Below, piece after piece: positions 21,211-31,735 of a DNA stretch of 64,000 nucleotides. The notes under the pieces are model-generated. The model was not told where the DNA came from, ran no database searches, and worked only from the letters and a program-made list of their open reading frames with translations. Source of the DNA: Cyanophora paradoxa. Its lineage: Eukaryota; Glaucocystophyceae; Cyanophorales; Cyanophoraceae. The DNA lies in NCBI GenBank assembly GCA_004431415.1, contig QPMI01000183.1:62001-126000 (forward strand), given 5' to 3'. The position numbers and the translations under genes were made by a program. Each line of letters begins with the position of its first letter. The stretch's first letter is position 1.

Positions 21211-22770
21211 CTAGCCGTGCTGGATGAGGTAGAGGGTGCCGATGTCGGTGAGGCCGGCCACCGCGTCGCTCGCGGCGTGCAGCGCCAGGCCCACCCACCG
21301 CCCGTCCGCCCGGAACGAGTACCGCTTCCCCGCCTCCTCCGCCGCCACCGCCGCCGCACGCTCCGGCCTCCCCTGCAGCGTCAGCCCCGCGCACGCGAAC
21401 TGCGGGGGATGACGATCACGAGTCGGGGCGGAGGGGGCCGGGGGTGCACGGGGGCGCGCCTCGTTGTCGAGGGCGCCCACGTAGACGGTGTTGGGCCGCC
21501 TCCGCGAAAACGCCAGCCACGTCGCCTGCGGGGGTCCGCGCCCTCGCCCGCCAGGGGGAGGCGGGCACAGCGCGGCAGAGGCGCGCCTCGAACTTGAGGG
21601 CGCCGGGCCAGCGGGCGACGGGCGTCCACTTGCGCGCGTCGTACACGTGCACGCTCCGGTCGGCGCCCTACGCGGGAGGGGGCGTGAGGCTGGGGCCGGG
21701 GCGGGGCGGGGCGGGGCGCGGGGGCGGGGGCGGACGGCGCAGGCGACGAGGCCGGTGCCCGAGGAGGCGACGCAGAGCTGCGCCTCCAGCGACGGCTGCG
21801 CAGCGGGGCAGCTCACGCCCGGGCCGGCGGGGCGGGGCAGGGCGCACGGTGACGCGCTCGACGCAGGCGCGCTTCTCGCGGAGGTCCCACACGGAGAGCT
21901 GCGGGGGAGGGGCGGCGGCTCAGGGCGCGGCACTCGGGGGCGGGGCGGGGCGAGGAGGGGGCCCCGGGGCGCCTGGTTGAGCTCGGTCAGGGCGAGGACG
22001 TGCTCGTCCACGTAGACCGCCCCCGTCGGGTGCTGCGCCGCATGCAGCTCCCGCACCGCACGCTCCCCGTCGTACACCACCACCGCCTGCCCAGGCCTCA
22101 GCGCCGGCGCGTGGGGGGGGGGGGGGGGGGGGGAGCCTGGTGTCGACCTTGGGGAAGAAGCGCGCGACGGCGCACTCGGCGGGCTTGCGCGGGTTGAAGG
22201 CAATGCCCGCCCACCCGGGCTCCGCGGGGCCCGCCGCCTGCGGCCGCAGGACGCTGCAGCGGCCCTCCGCCGTCGGCGCCGCGCCCGCCTCCAGGCGCGT
22301 GATGCAGGCCACGCCGCTCGCGTCCACCGACCCCAGCCGCGCCGCCTCTGCGCCGGAGTTCGCTCTCGCCCGAGAACGGAGAGCAGCGCGGGGCGGGAGC
22401 GCACGGGAGCTGCCGTCCTCGGGCGGCTCGCACTGGAGCGACATGATCTCCGCGCGGTGCGGCAGGCCCTGCAGCTCCTCGTCCCGCACCACTCGCAGCC
22501 GGTTCGGCAACGGCGCGTTCCCTTCCTTCGCCGTCTCGTACGTGCACTCGCCCTCCGGCGGGTATCCCGGCTGCGAGCCCCCCGAAGTCAACGCCAAGCC
22601 TGCGGCCGCGTCGAAGGCGGGGCGCGCACCGAGCAAACGTGCACGCGCGAGCCGGACGCGACGTACAACCGGTCGCAGTCCTGCATAGCTATCTGCTGCC
22701 CGTTTATCGCTCCCGCTGACGGCGTGCCGAGGAACGCCAGCGGCTCGCGCCAGATCCGCAGACCGTTCAT
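21211..22770 (-). CDS. WD40-repeat (beta-propeller) protein
   Basis: The start ATG at 22770 gives MNGLRIWREPLAFLGTPSAG, then CDRLYVASGSRVHV, a strand of the propeller. Further blades are RLGSVDASGVACITRLEAG, WAGIAFNPRKPAECAVARF, AVVVYDGERAVRELHAAQH, SVWDLREKRACVERVTV, DRSVHVYDARKWTPVARWPG and ATWLAFSRRRPNTVYVGALD. The final blade ends LTDIGTLYLIQHG at 21211. SVWD and HVYDARK are classic WD strands. Introns are C-rich on the sense strand, one with a run of more than 18 C. I cannot place the subfamily; a scaffold role is the default inference. Divergent from the helicase gene over 212 bp. Confidence 0.65.
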
Positions 22771-22982
22771 CGCGAACGCGTGCCCGACGCTATGACGACA
22801 GCAAGCTCGTCGAGCTCGGTGGGGGTCGCGGTGGAGGTACGAGTCCTTCTCTCTGTGTGGGTGCGCGCTAGGAGCTGGGAGACGCTTGCCGCGGGCAATT
22901 CAACCTCTCGGAGGCTCCTGCGGGCGCCGTAGCTAGCGCTTGAGCTTGAGCTGATTGGGGGTACAGTGTTGAGTCGAGGTCG
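22771..22982. promoter_or_regulatory. Divergent promoter region, WD40 / SF2 helicase
   Basis: 212 bp between opposite start codons. No TATA box is obvious. Confidence 0.35.
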
Positions 22983-25900
22983 ATGTGGGCGGGATTCGTG
23001 CTCCTCGGCTTGCCGAGCAGCCGGCCAGCATCGGGAGTACAGTCTCATGCAGTATCAAAGCTGCGATCCGCCTTCCGCGGCGACCGGTTGCGGCCTGCGG
23101 GGCGTAATGATCTGCGCGGGCTCCTCTCCGAAAGGCACCTGGGGGCTCGGTGAGTGCTTCTCCCTTCCCCGTATCGCATATCGCGGCTCCTGCGCACCTT
23201 GCCCCGCGTGAGCGCGAAGCGATCCGGTCGCGGGCCCGCTGCTGGCTTAACGCCCGGGGGTGCAGGCGCGTTCACGTATTCGAGTTCTCGGAGTATACAT
23301 GGTTCTGTGTAGTCGAAGAGACTTCCGCAGAGCGCAACTTCGCGGACGGTGCGTAGCACGAGCCGCCCTGTTTTTGGTCCGGGCTGAGCCCGGGCGTGGC
23401 TAACCGCGTTCTGGGCGTTCATGCAGGCTGGAGGGATGCGGCGATCCGGCTCCGGGAGTACCAGATCGAGGCGGTGAACCGTGTCACACAGCACCTCGAG
23501 CGGGGTAAGCGGCGGCAGCTGATCGCGTTGCCGACGGGCACGGGCAAGACAGTTATCTTCGCTGCGCTTGCAAGAAGGTCCGCTCTTCGTGCCACCGCCG
23601 TGCGCCGATGCTGAGCGCGGTGGCGGCAGCTTCGGAGTGAAGACGCTCGTCATAGCGCACCGGAAGGAGCTGATCGACCAGGCGGTGGAGCGGTTCCGGC
23701 TAGTCTGGCCGGGCGCTGAGGTGGGGGTGTGCATGGCGGACCGCGACGAGATCGACAAGCAGGTACGCCCGCTCCGTCCCCGGCGCCGCGGCGGGGGTGG
23801 CGGCCGGCCTGACCCTGCGCCGCAGATCGTGGTGGCGAGCATACAGACGGCTATGCGGGACGACCGGATAGCGGCTCTGCGGGAGCAGAACTTCGAGCTC
23901 TGCATCGTCGACGAGGCGCACCACGCCGTCGCCAACAGGTGCGCCCCGCGGCCCCCGCGCGGCCGCCGCCGCGGGCGGGGCCGACGGGGCGGGCGGGCGG
24001 CCAGCTACGTGCGGCTGCTGCGGGGCCTGGGCTTCGTGGACGAGTCGGCGCGGGTGGACGGGGAGGAGGAGGAGGACGAGGAGTGGGCGGGCCCGACGCC
24101 CTCGCCGCCGACCTCGGGCGCGCCCTCGCCGGCCGCCCCCGCGAGGAGGCGCCCGGCTCCGACGGCGGCCTCGGCGGCCGCCTGCTCGTCGGCGTCACCG
24201 CCACGGGTGCGCCCGCGCGGGGCGCGCCGGCGGGAGGGTTCACGGCTGAGGCTCGGGGCAGCGTTCCGGCACGACGACAAGCGGCTGCTCTCGCTCTTCG
24301 ACGACGTCGTCTTCCAGCGCAGCATCGTCGACATGATCCGCGTACGCCGCGCGCGGGCGGGGGCGGCGGGGGCGGGGCGGGGCCTCACGGGTGTGGGGCA
24401 GAGCGAGTACCTGGTGGACCTGCGGAGCTGGCGGGCGCAGACGGGCTCGGACCTCTCGCTCGTGGCCCTCGACTTCGGCTCCGGCGACTTCAACGAGCGC
24501 TCCCTCGCCACCGCCGTCAACAACGCCGCCCGGCCCGCCCCCCCCAGCCCGGGGCCCCCCCGAGCCCCGCCCCGCTCACCCCGTCCCCCCCCTTACAGAA
24601 ACGCGCTCATCGTCGACACGTACACCAAGCACGCCGCCGGCAAGCAGGTCAGCTCGGGCGGGGGCGCCGGGGGGCGGGGGCCGCCCCGCGCAGGCAGGCT
24701 CTGAGCGCGGGCAGGCGGTGGCGTTCTGCGCGTCGATCGAGCACGCGCGCTCCCTCGCGGAGGCCTTCCAGGCCGCCGTGCGCCCGGGGCCCTCTCCCGC
24801 CCCCCCCGCCCGCCGGGCCACGACGACCCACCCGCGCCTGCCGCAGGGGATCGCGGCGGACGCGATCTACGGGTCCATGCGCGCCAAGGAGCGCGACGAG
24901 GCCATCCGCCGCTTCCGCTCCAACGAGATCCAGGCGCGCCCCCGGAGGCGGTGGGCGGGGGGCGGGGCGGCCAGCCCCTGATCGGCGGCGGGGCGCAGGT
25001 GCTCACGAACTACCAGATCCTGACCGAAGGCTTCGACCACCCCGCCATCGAGGCGATCATCATGGCCCGCCCGACGCGCTCCGTCGGCCTCTACACCCAG
25101 ATGGTCGGCCGCGGCACCCGCAAGTACCCCAACAAGCAGGTCCGCGGGGCCCCCGCCCGGCCCGGGCCTGCGGCGCGGGGAGGCGGGGGCCGAGGGCGGG
25201 GCGGGCAGGAGTGCGTTGTGCTGGAGTTCTTCGACCACGGGTTCGAGGAGGGGGTGTGCCACCTGGGGAAGCTCATCGGGGACATCTTCATGAAGGACGG
25301 CGAGTCCCTGCTCGAGGCGATGGCCCGCGGCGGCGACGACACCGCCCTCCTCCACAAGCGCCTCCTCTCCAACTCGCAGGTCCCCGCCCCGCCCCTCCTC
25401 CCCCCGCCGGCTCCACCAGCCCCCCCGCCCCCCGCAGCTCCACTGGCACCAGCGCCACGGCTCCTACCGCATCTACCTCGCCGAGCTCGGCACCCTCTGC
25501 ATCGAGCCCTGGGACCCCCCGGCCCTCGCCGCAGCGGACGACGAGGACGAGGGCGAGGATGAGGAGGAGGAGGAGGAGGAGGAGGAGGAGGAGGCGGCGG
25601 TGGAGGTGGCGGCGGCGATCGGGAAGCGGCGGGAGGCGGGGCGGGTGCGGCGGGTGGAGGGCGCCGAGGCGGACGGCCCGGAGAAGGAGCTCGTCGAGTG
25701 GGAGCGCGAGGACGTGCGCCTCGCACCGCCCGCCCGCCCCGCCCCGCCCCGCCCCGCCCCGCTCTGCTCGGCCCAACAGGGCGCAGGCGCTGGCGGCGTT
25801 CGAGCGGAGCGTGATGGGCCCGGCGGAGGGCCAGAACTTCTTCGTGGTGCTGCGCAAGCCCTCGGGCCGGTGCTGGAAGGTGCTGCAGGGCTACCCTGTG

Positions 25901-28754
25901 CCGCTGGAGTACGCGGAGAGCATCGCGGAGGACTTCCTGCGGCACCCCTCCATCGAGCGCAAGCTCTCCTACGCCATCGACAAGGGCGCCCGCTGGCGCA
26001 ACCAGCGCCCGACGCCCTCGCAGCTCTCCCGCCTCGCCTCGCTCGGCTACATCCCGCCGCGGGGCGTCTCGCGGGGGCGGGTGTCGGACCTCATCGCGCA
26101 CGCGACGTTCGAGTCGAACATGCACCGGATCCGCCACATGGAGCCGGCCCCCGAGCAGATCGCGGCGCTGCTGGAGCACGGCCTGCGCCGGCCCTCGTCG
26201 CGCTCCAAGGCCGAGGCGCTCCTCTCCAAGATCGAGGAGCTGCAGGGCGAGGGCAAGCTCGAGGCGGCCCTCGCGCGCCTCCAGGAGAAGGGCTCCCCCC
26301 GCGAGGAGGAGGATGACGAGTACTACGAGGCCGCCGGCCCCGACGAGGTGCGCGCGTTTGTCTGCCCGCCCCCCGGCCTCGCCCCGCGCCCCGCCCGACC
26401 CCGCGGGGCCGGCAGGACGGGGCGGAGGGCGCGGCGCGTGCGCCGGCGGAGCTGGAGCCGATCGTGGGGGAGCAGGCGGAGGCGGCGTACCTCCGCAAGC
26501 TCGGGGTGCGGGTGCCGGCGGCCGCCGAGCGGCGGGCGGCGCTCGTCGCCAAGCTCCGCCTCCTCGAGCGCCGCGGCGCCCTCGACGCCGCCCTCGAGCG
26601 CCTCCGCGGCGGCAAGCCGGCGGCGACTCCGGCGGCGGAGGCGGCGGAGGAGGGGCCGGCGCCCGTCGAGGCGGGCCCGTCGGAGGAGGCGGAGGCGGAG
26701 GAGGAGGAGGAGAGGGTGCGGCGGCCGCCGGCGCGGGCGAGCGTGCGGCGGCGGCAGGCGTCGCTGCCGGCGACGCACGAGCTGCACGTGCGGGAGCCGG
26801 AGCCGGAGGCGGAGCCGGCGAAGGCGCCGGCGAAGCGGGTGCGGGCGTCGATGCGGGAGGCATTCTCGAACGCGGGGGGCGGGGGCTCGCTGACGTACAT
26901 GGCGCCCGAGCTGGACGAGGCGCTCGGCTCGGCCAAGGTCCCCTCCGCCACGCAGGAGGCCGCCCTCTACCTCCGCAGCCTCGGCCTCGAGCCGCCCTCC
27001 GCCCCCCACAAGGCCGTCGCCCTCGCCGCGAAGCTGCGCCGCATGGAGGAGGCCGGCAAGCTCAAGCTCGCCCTCGCCCGCCTCCGCGAGACCGGCGCCG
27101 CCTCCGGCTCCGCCCTCGACCCCCTCGAGAAGCCGACGCACAACCGCCGCGGCGAGCCCCAGCGCCGCGTCCGCTTCCCCGAGCGGCCCCGCGCCGACTT
27201 CGAGGCCCCGCGCCCCGGCGCCAGGCCGCCCCCGGCGATCGCCGCCCCGCCCCCGCCGCCGCCCCCGCAAGAGCAGGAGCAGCGGCAGGAAGAGACCGGA
27301 GGGGAGGAGCCGGAGGACGACGTCGCGTACCTCCGCAAGCTCGGGGTGCGGGTGCCGGCGGCCGCCGAGCGGCGCGCGGCGCTCGTCGCCAAGCTCCGCC
27401 TCCTCGAGCGCCGCGGCGCCCTCGACGCCGCCCTCGAGCGCCTCCGCGGCGGCAAGTCCACTACGCCGTCGCCCCCGCCGACGCCCTCGCCGGGCCCCTC
27501 GCCCCCGCCGCCCGTCCCGTCGAGCTCGGCACAACCGCCGGCCCCTGGGGAGGAGGGGCCTGCGAGGGCGGAGCGGGGGCGGAGGCCGGGGGTGGAGCTG
27601 CAGCTGACCACGCTGGACAACGCCCCGGAGGAGGACGAGGAGGAGGACGCGGAGGCGAGCATGGAGGTCGTCATCGGCGCGGGGGCCCCCGCCGCCGCCT
27701 CCGCCGCTGTCGCCGCCGTCCGCGCCAGCGCCGCCGCCCGCGTCGCCGCCTCCACCCTCGACAACTCCGCCCCGCCCACCGTCCGCCCCCGCCCCGCCCC
27801 GCCCGCCCCGGCCCTGCGCCCAGCTCTTTGACGCCGCTGACGCGCGGCGCGCAGCCGGCGCCGGCGTTCGCGCCGGCGACGGCGCCGGAGGCGGCGGGGG
27901 CGTCGGGGAGGCGGGCCGGGGGCGGCCGGCGTCGTTCGGGCGGCGGGGCGGGCAGACGGAGGAGGAGGTGCCGGCGGCGGCCAAGGACGCCGTGCGCGCT
28001 GGGCGGGCCGGGGGGCATAGAGGGCGGGGGGCTGAGGGGGCTGTGCAGGAGGGCGGCCTCTCGTACCTGATGCGGCTGGGCGTGCCGGTCCCCTCGACCT
28101 TCCACCAGACCGAGGCGCTCGCCGCGCACCTGCGCGCCCTCGAGGCCTCCGACCCCGCCAAGTTCCGCTCCACGGTGCCCCCGCGCCCCGCCCCCCGCGC
28201 CCCGCGCTGCCCCGGCCCCGCCCCCGCCTCAGACGCCCCCGCAGGTGACCAAGCTGCTGCCGCCGGAGGACCCGCCCGAGGAGCCCCTCGCCGACGGCCG
28301 CGCCTCCCGCCTGCCCCCCGTCCGCCCCTTCGCCCGCACCCCGCCCCCGCCGCCCCCGCCGCCCCGCTCCATCCCCACCCCCGCAACCTCTCGCCGGCGC
28401 CGCGGCCGGCCCCCGCGCTGCGGCCGCGGCCGGCGCCGCCCTTGGTGCCGCCGGTGCCGCGCAACGGGAAGGCGGTGGAGGGGGAGGCGGCGATCGTGCC
28501 GGACCCCGGGGAGGAGACAAGCGGCCCCTCCGCCGACCGCGAGTACCTTCGCAGTCTCGGCCTCCGCCTCCCCGCCTCCACGCCCCCCGAGAAGGCACGC
28601 GCCCGCCCCATGCCCCGGCCCCAGCCCCTTGCATTCGAACCCTCTTCCCCCGCAGATGGCGTCGCTGGCGGCGAAGCTGCGCTCCTTCGACCGCGTGGGC
28701 AAGCTCGAGATCGTCCTCGCCGAGATCCGCAAGCGCTCGTGGGAGCCCTCCTAG
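22983..28754 (+). CDS. SF2 helicase (SSL2/type III restriction-like) with C-terminal repeat array
   Basis: Exon 1 (22983-23149) starts MWAGFVLLGLPSSRPASGVQ, possibly a targeting peptide. The helicase core follows in order: LREYQIEAVNRVTQHLERGK; Walker A LPTGTGKT; TLVIAHRKELIDQAVERF; VVASIQT; DEAH box CIVDEAHHAVAN; LLVGVTAT; NALIVDTYTKHAAGK; VAFCASIEHARSLAEAF; LTNYQILTEGFDHPAIEAII; QMVGRGTRKYPNK. After an acidic linker comes a second domain (FFVVLRKPSGRCWKVLQGYP; PTPSQLSRLASLGYIPPRGV). At least five copies of a roughly 45-residue unit follow, of the form YLRxLGVxVP, LAAKLRxLE, ALxRLR. Between the DEAH exon and LLVGVTAT (about 24085-24100) the frame moves by one base without a usable intron. 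The stop is at 28754. It unwinds DNA or RNA with ATP; the target is unknown. Confidence 0.75.
26485..26616 (+). repeat. 132-bp intragenic repeat, copy 1
   Basis: Encodes AYLRKLGVRVPAAAERRAAL and the rest of one helicase C-terminal unit. It matches 27325-27456 at 131 of 132 bases, offset exactly 840 bp (280 codons); the single difference is a synonymous Arg codon. Confidence 0.95.
27325..27456 (+). repeat. 132-bp intragenic repeat, copy 2
   Basis: Second copy of the helicase C-terminal unit. The unit lying between the two copies is clearly diverged from both, so the pair reflects a recent duplication or gene conversion. Confidence 0.95.
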
Positions 28755-28869
28755 CTTGCTAGCTGGCGCCCCGAGGCCCCCGCGCCGCCCCTCTCCCCCA
28801 CCTTCTTACGATCTTCTATTTAAACTACGGGAAAGTTGAGGGTGGCGGGGGCGCGGGGGAAGCCTGCGG

Positions 28870-29610
28870 CTAGTCGCGGCCGCGGACGGTGAGGACGGTC
28901 CCCGCGGAGCGGTAGTGGGAGAAGACGTTGAGGAGGAAGCGGATGTCGAGCACCAGGAACACCAGGTAGTGGGCGCCGGTCGCGAGGAAGAAGAGAAGCG
29001 CGTGGGCGCGCGAGGCCCGCATCGCCGGGTGGCCCTTGTGCCTCACGGAGCGCAGGGTGTGGCGCGCGAGCTGCGCGATGCGCTGACCGAGGTACGTGCT
29101 GTACGCGACGTGCGCGAGGATCGCCAGCGGCCGCCAGCCGTTCCCCAAGAGCATCCGCCTAAGCGTCCCCAGCACGCCTGGCCGCTTCAGCTCCACGATG
29201 TACGGCTCTGCGCCCGGCCAGCCTCGATGCGCGCGGAGCGGGGCGCCGCGCACGCGCCGCGCACCCCGGCAGATCTCGCACGCGTATCGCCGTCTTTGCC
29301 GCAGCCACTGTTGCAGACAGGAATTATGCACGTACTTGATGCTCCCGCTGCAGCTGCGGGCGGGGCGGTGTCACGAGCGGCGGGGAGGCAGCGGAGGAGC
29401 AGCGCACATGCACGGCGCTATGCAGGTGTCCTCCTCTTCCTGCGGCTCGGCGAGCCAGCTCGACTTCCTCGATCTGAGAAACCCGTCCTCGAAACAGATG
29501 CGGCACTGCGCGGGGCGTGAATTTAGCGATAGCAGTCGCTTCCGCGAGCCCGGGTACGCACCCGCACGCGGAGCTCGCCGCTCCCGCTGTTCTCTGCCAT
29601 GCAGTGGCAT
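28870..29610 (-). CDS. RING-CH (MARCH-type) membrane E3 ubiquitin ligase
   Basis: Exon 1 from the ATG at 29610 carries AQCRICFEDGFLRSRKSSW and DTCIAPCMC. Exon 2 carries GSIKYVHNSCLQQWLRQRRR and ACEICRG. Together these give the C4HC3 RINGv ligands CxxC, CxC, HxxC, CxxC that bind two zinc ions and recruit an E2. Two hydrophobic segments follow (RPLAILAHVAYSTYLGQRIA; HALLFFLATGAHYLVFLVLD), which place it in a membrane. The exon junction is awkward: the canonical GTGCGC donor removes the second Cys of CxC, while keeping it needs a non-consensus donor. The stop is at 28870, convergent with the helicase by 115 bp. Family call firm, junction unsure. Confidence 0.8.
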
Positions 29611-29715
29611 GCACCCGGGCAGGGGTACCACGCTCTTGCCTTGGCAAGTGGGGGCGAACGCAGAGTTGAAAGAGGCGAGCGCAGCTAGCTGCGCCCACCA
29701 CTAGGCGGCGAGAGG
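29611..29715. promoter_or_regulatory. Compact divergent promoter, RING-CH / tetraspanin
   Basis: 105 bp between opposite start codons. No TATA box seen. Confidence 0.35.
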
Positions 29716-31612
29716 ATGTACGGCGGCGACCGTTACGCTGCTTCTAGCTACGGCCAGCAGCCGGGATACGGGCAGAGCTACGGCCAACCAGGTCCCGGCT
29801 ACGCGAGCGGCGCGGATGGATACGGCGGTCCTTCGCGCGCGTCGCAGCTGTCGTCGTCGATGCGGCCCGCACCAGGCCCTAACGACGGTCCCCTTTACGT
29901 CCCGAGAGCTAGCTTTCCGTCAGTTAAGCCGGAGGCCCTGAAGTCCCTCTGGAACATCACGTCCTGGTGCGCTGGCCTGCAACGCCCTAGCCCGCGCGTC
30001 TCACCGGCCGTTTGAACCGATGCAGGGCGCGGCTGGTACGCTCGCTTCTGTCACGCTCTAAGCGCACAGTTCCTCGTACAGTTCCTCTGACCGCCAACCC
30101 TCCTGCGTACAGTTCCTCATTGGGCTCAATGCTGCAAGTAAGCCTTGCTTCATCTGCAACCGCTTGCAGCGCTAGCAGCGCCCAACGCAACGCGCGCAGG
30201 CATTGTTGTCGGAATCATATTGATCGCGCTCGGGGCGTACGCGATGAACTCTGGCGGCTCCGCCATCATCATCGAGATCGTGGGGAAGGCGGCTTTCAGC
30301 GCCTCCATCGCGGTAGCCGGCCCGGCCTGCCCTGTCTTTGATCTGATATCTGAATTAACTGAATTATCTGAATTATCTGAGTCACCCTCATCTACCGGCG
30401 GCAATGCAGGACTCATTACTCACCGGACGCCTCGGCAGGCGGGGACCATCCTGCTGCTGCTGAGCCTCATCGGCTTCTTCAGCGCAAAGAACACGAGCCG
30501 GCTGGGTGAGCGGAGCCGCCCGCCCACTCGAGGCGCCGCCGACGGGGCGCCGGCCGGCCGGCAGGACTGCTCGCCTACGGGCTGCTCCTGATCACGGTGA
30601 TCCCCCTCCTATTCACCATTTCCTCCATCGCGTTCGGCTTGAGAGCAACGACGGACGAGGTCGATGTATGGCACACGCACGCCTCCGCACCCGCGGGCGG
30701 GCCGGGGAAACGGCACCGACGGCGGCGCGCGCAGGGCTTCGCCCCCCTTCTGGACCCCTTTCTGAAGCAGCTCGTGAAAGGCAGCCCGGAGCGCGCCTGC
30801 ACCGCGTGCGTCCCGCCGCCCCGCGCCGCGCCTCGCCCAGCGCCCCCAGCGACGCGCCGGCGCAGGTACCGGGCGCTCGGCTGCAGCGGGGGCACCCTCT
30901 CCTGCGCCCAGGCCCGCCCCGCCCCGCCCCAGGCCCTCCGAGCCAGGGGCCCCGCGCGCTGATCCCGGGGCCGCCAGATGGGCTTTGAGGCGGACTTCTG
31001 CCCGCCGGGGTGCCCCTCGGCCCAGGACGTTTTCGCGGAGCGCCCCTGCTACGGCACCGTGCGCCCCGCCCCGCCCCGGGGCGGAGGATGCGCGGGATGG
31101 CTCTGAGAGGGGAGCGGGGGCGGGGCGGCAGATCGTGCCGCCGCTCATGAAGGCGTGCCTCTGGACGGGCATCCTCACGGGCCTCTACGGCATCGTGCGC
31201 GCCCGCCGCGCCCCACCCCGCCGCCTCTTTTCACACTCCGCCGCCAGCTCCTCTGCCTCGCTCTCGGCCTCGCCGTCTGCACGTGCGCCCGCGCCCCTCG
31301 GGACCGCCAGCTCCGCCCCTGCCGCCAACGCAGCGCCGGTCGGGGCGCAGGTGCTGCCACAACGCGCAGGACGATGGCGAGTCGGGCCCCGCGGCCACCC
31401 TCTCCGCCGGAATCTTCGGTCTCCTCGGGTTCGACAAGGCCGCCGCCGCCGCCAGCACGCGCCCGCCGGCCGCGCCCTACGCGCCCTCGCTCCCCGGCGG
31501 CCCCAGCGCTCCCAGCGCCCCCATGTCCTCCTTCGGCGGCGCGCAAGCCCCACCCCTGCAGCAGCCTGGCTACTACGCCGGACAGCAGAGCCGCGGCTAC
31601 CAGCGTATGTAG
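29716..31612 (+). CDS. Tetraspanin-like four-pass membrane protein
   Basis: The N-terminus is rich in Tyr, Gly, Gln and Pro (YGQQPGYGQSYGQPGPGY). TM1/TM2 region: GIVVGIILIALGAYAMNSGG, then AGTILLLLSLIGFFSAKNTS. TM3: LLAYGLLLITVIPLLFTISS. A large extracellular loop runs from FAPLLDPFLKQLVKGSP through a Cys-rich stretch (ALGCSGGTLSCAQ, FEADFCPPGCPSAQDVF, RPCYGT) to TM4, VPPLMKACLWTGILTGLYGI. A cytosolic Ala/Pro/Gly tail ends at 31612. The classic CCG motif is not seen, but topology and the Cys-rich second loop fit the tetraspanin superfamily. Intron 1 (about 30 kb) contains three copies of GTACAGTTCCTC and intron 2 a TGAATTATC repeat. Most donors are GTGCGN. Confidence 0.62.
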
Positions 31613-31735
31613 AGTCCTCGAGCCCCTGTGTCGTCACCTCGACATGTGTGCATGCAGCGCGTGCTGCAGAGAACGAAAGCAATCGGGCTGTATACGTATT
31701 GTACTAATGCATGCATTCGTGGACGTCCGGCGGGG

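Noticed and set aside
23045-23935. Minus-strand frame of 296 residues at the helicase start
   Set aside because: Antisense to the Walker A and DEAH exons, with no motif of its own.
26323-28611. Open frames of 762 and 555 residues on the minus strand
   Set aside because: Antisense shadow of the helicase repeat array; composition is Arg/Gly/Pro-rich with no domain.
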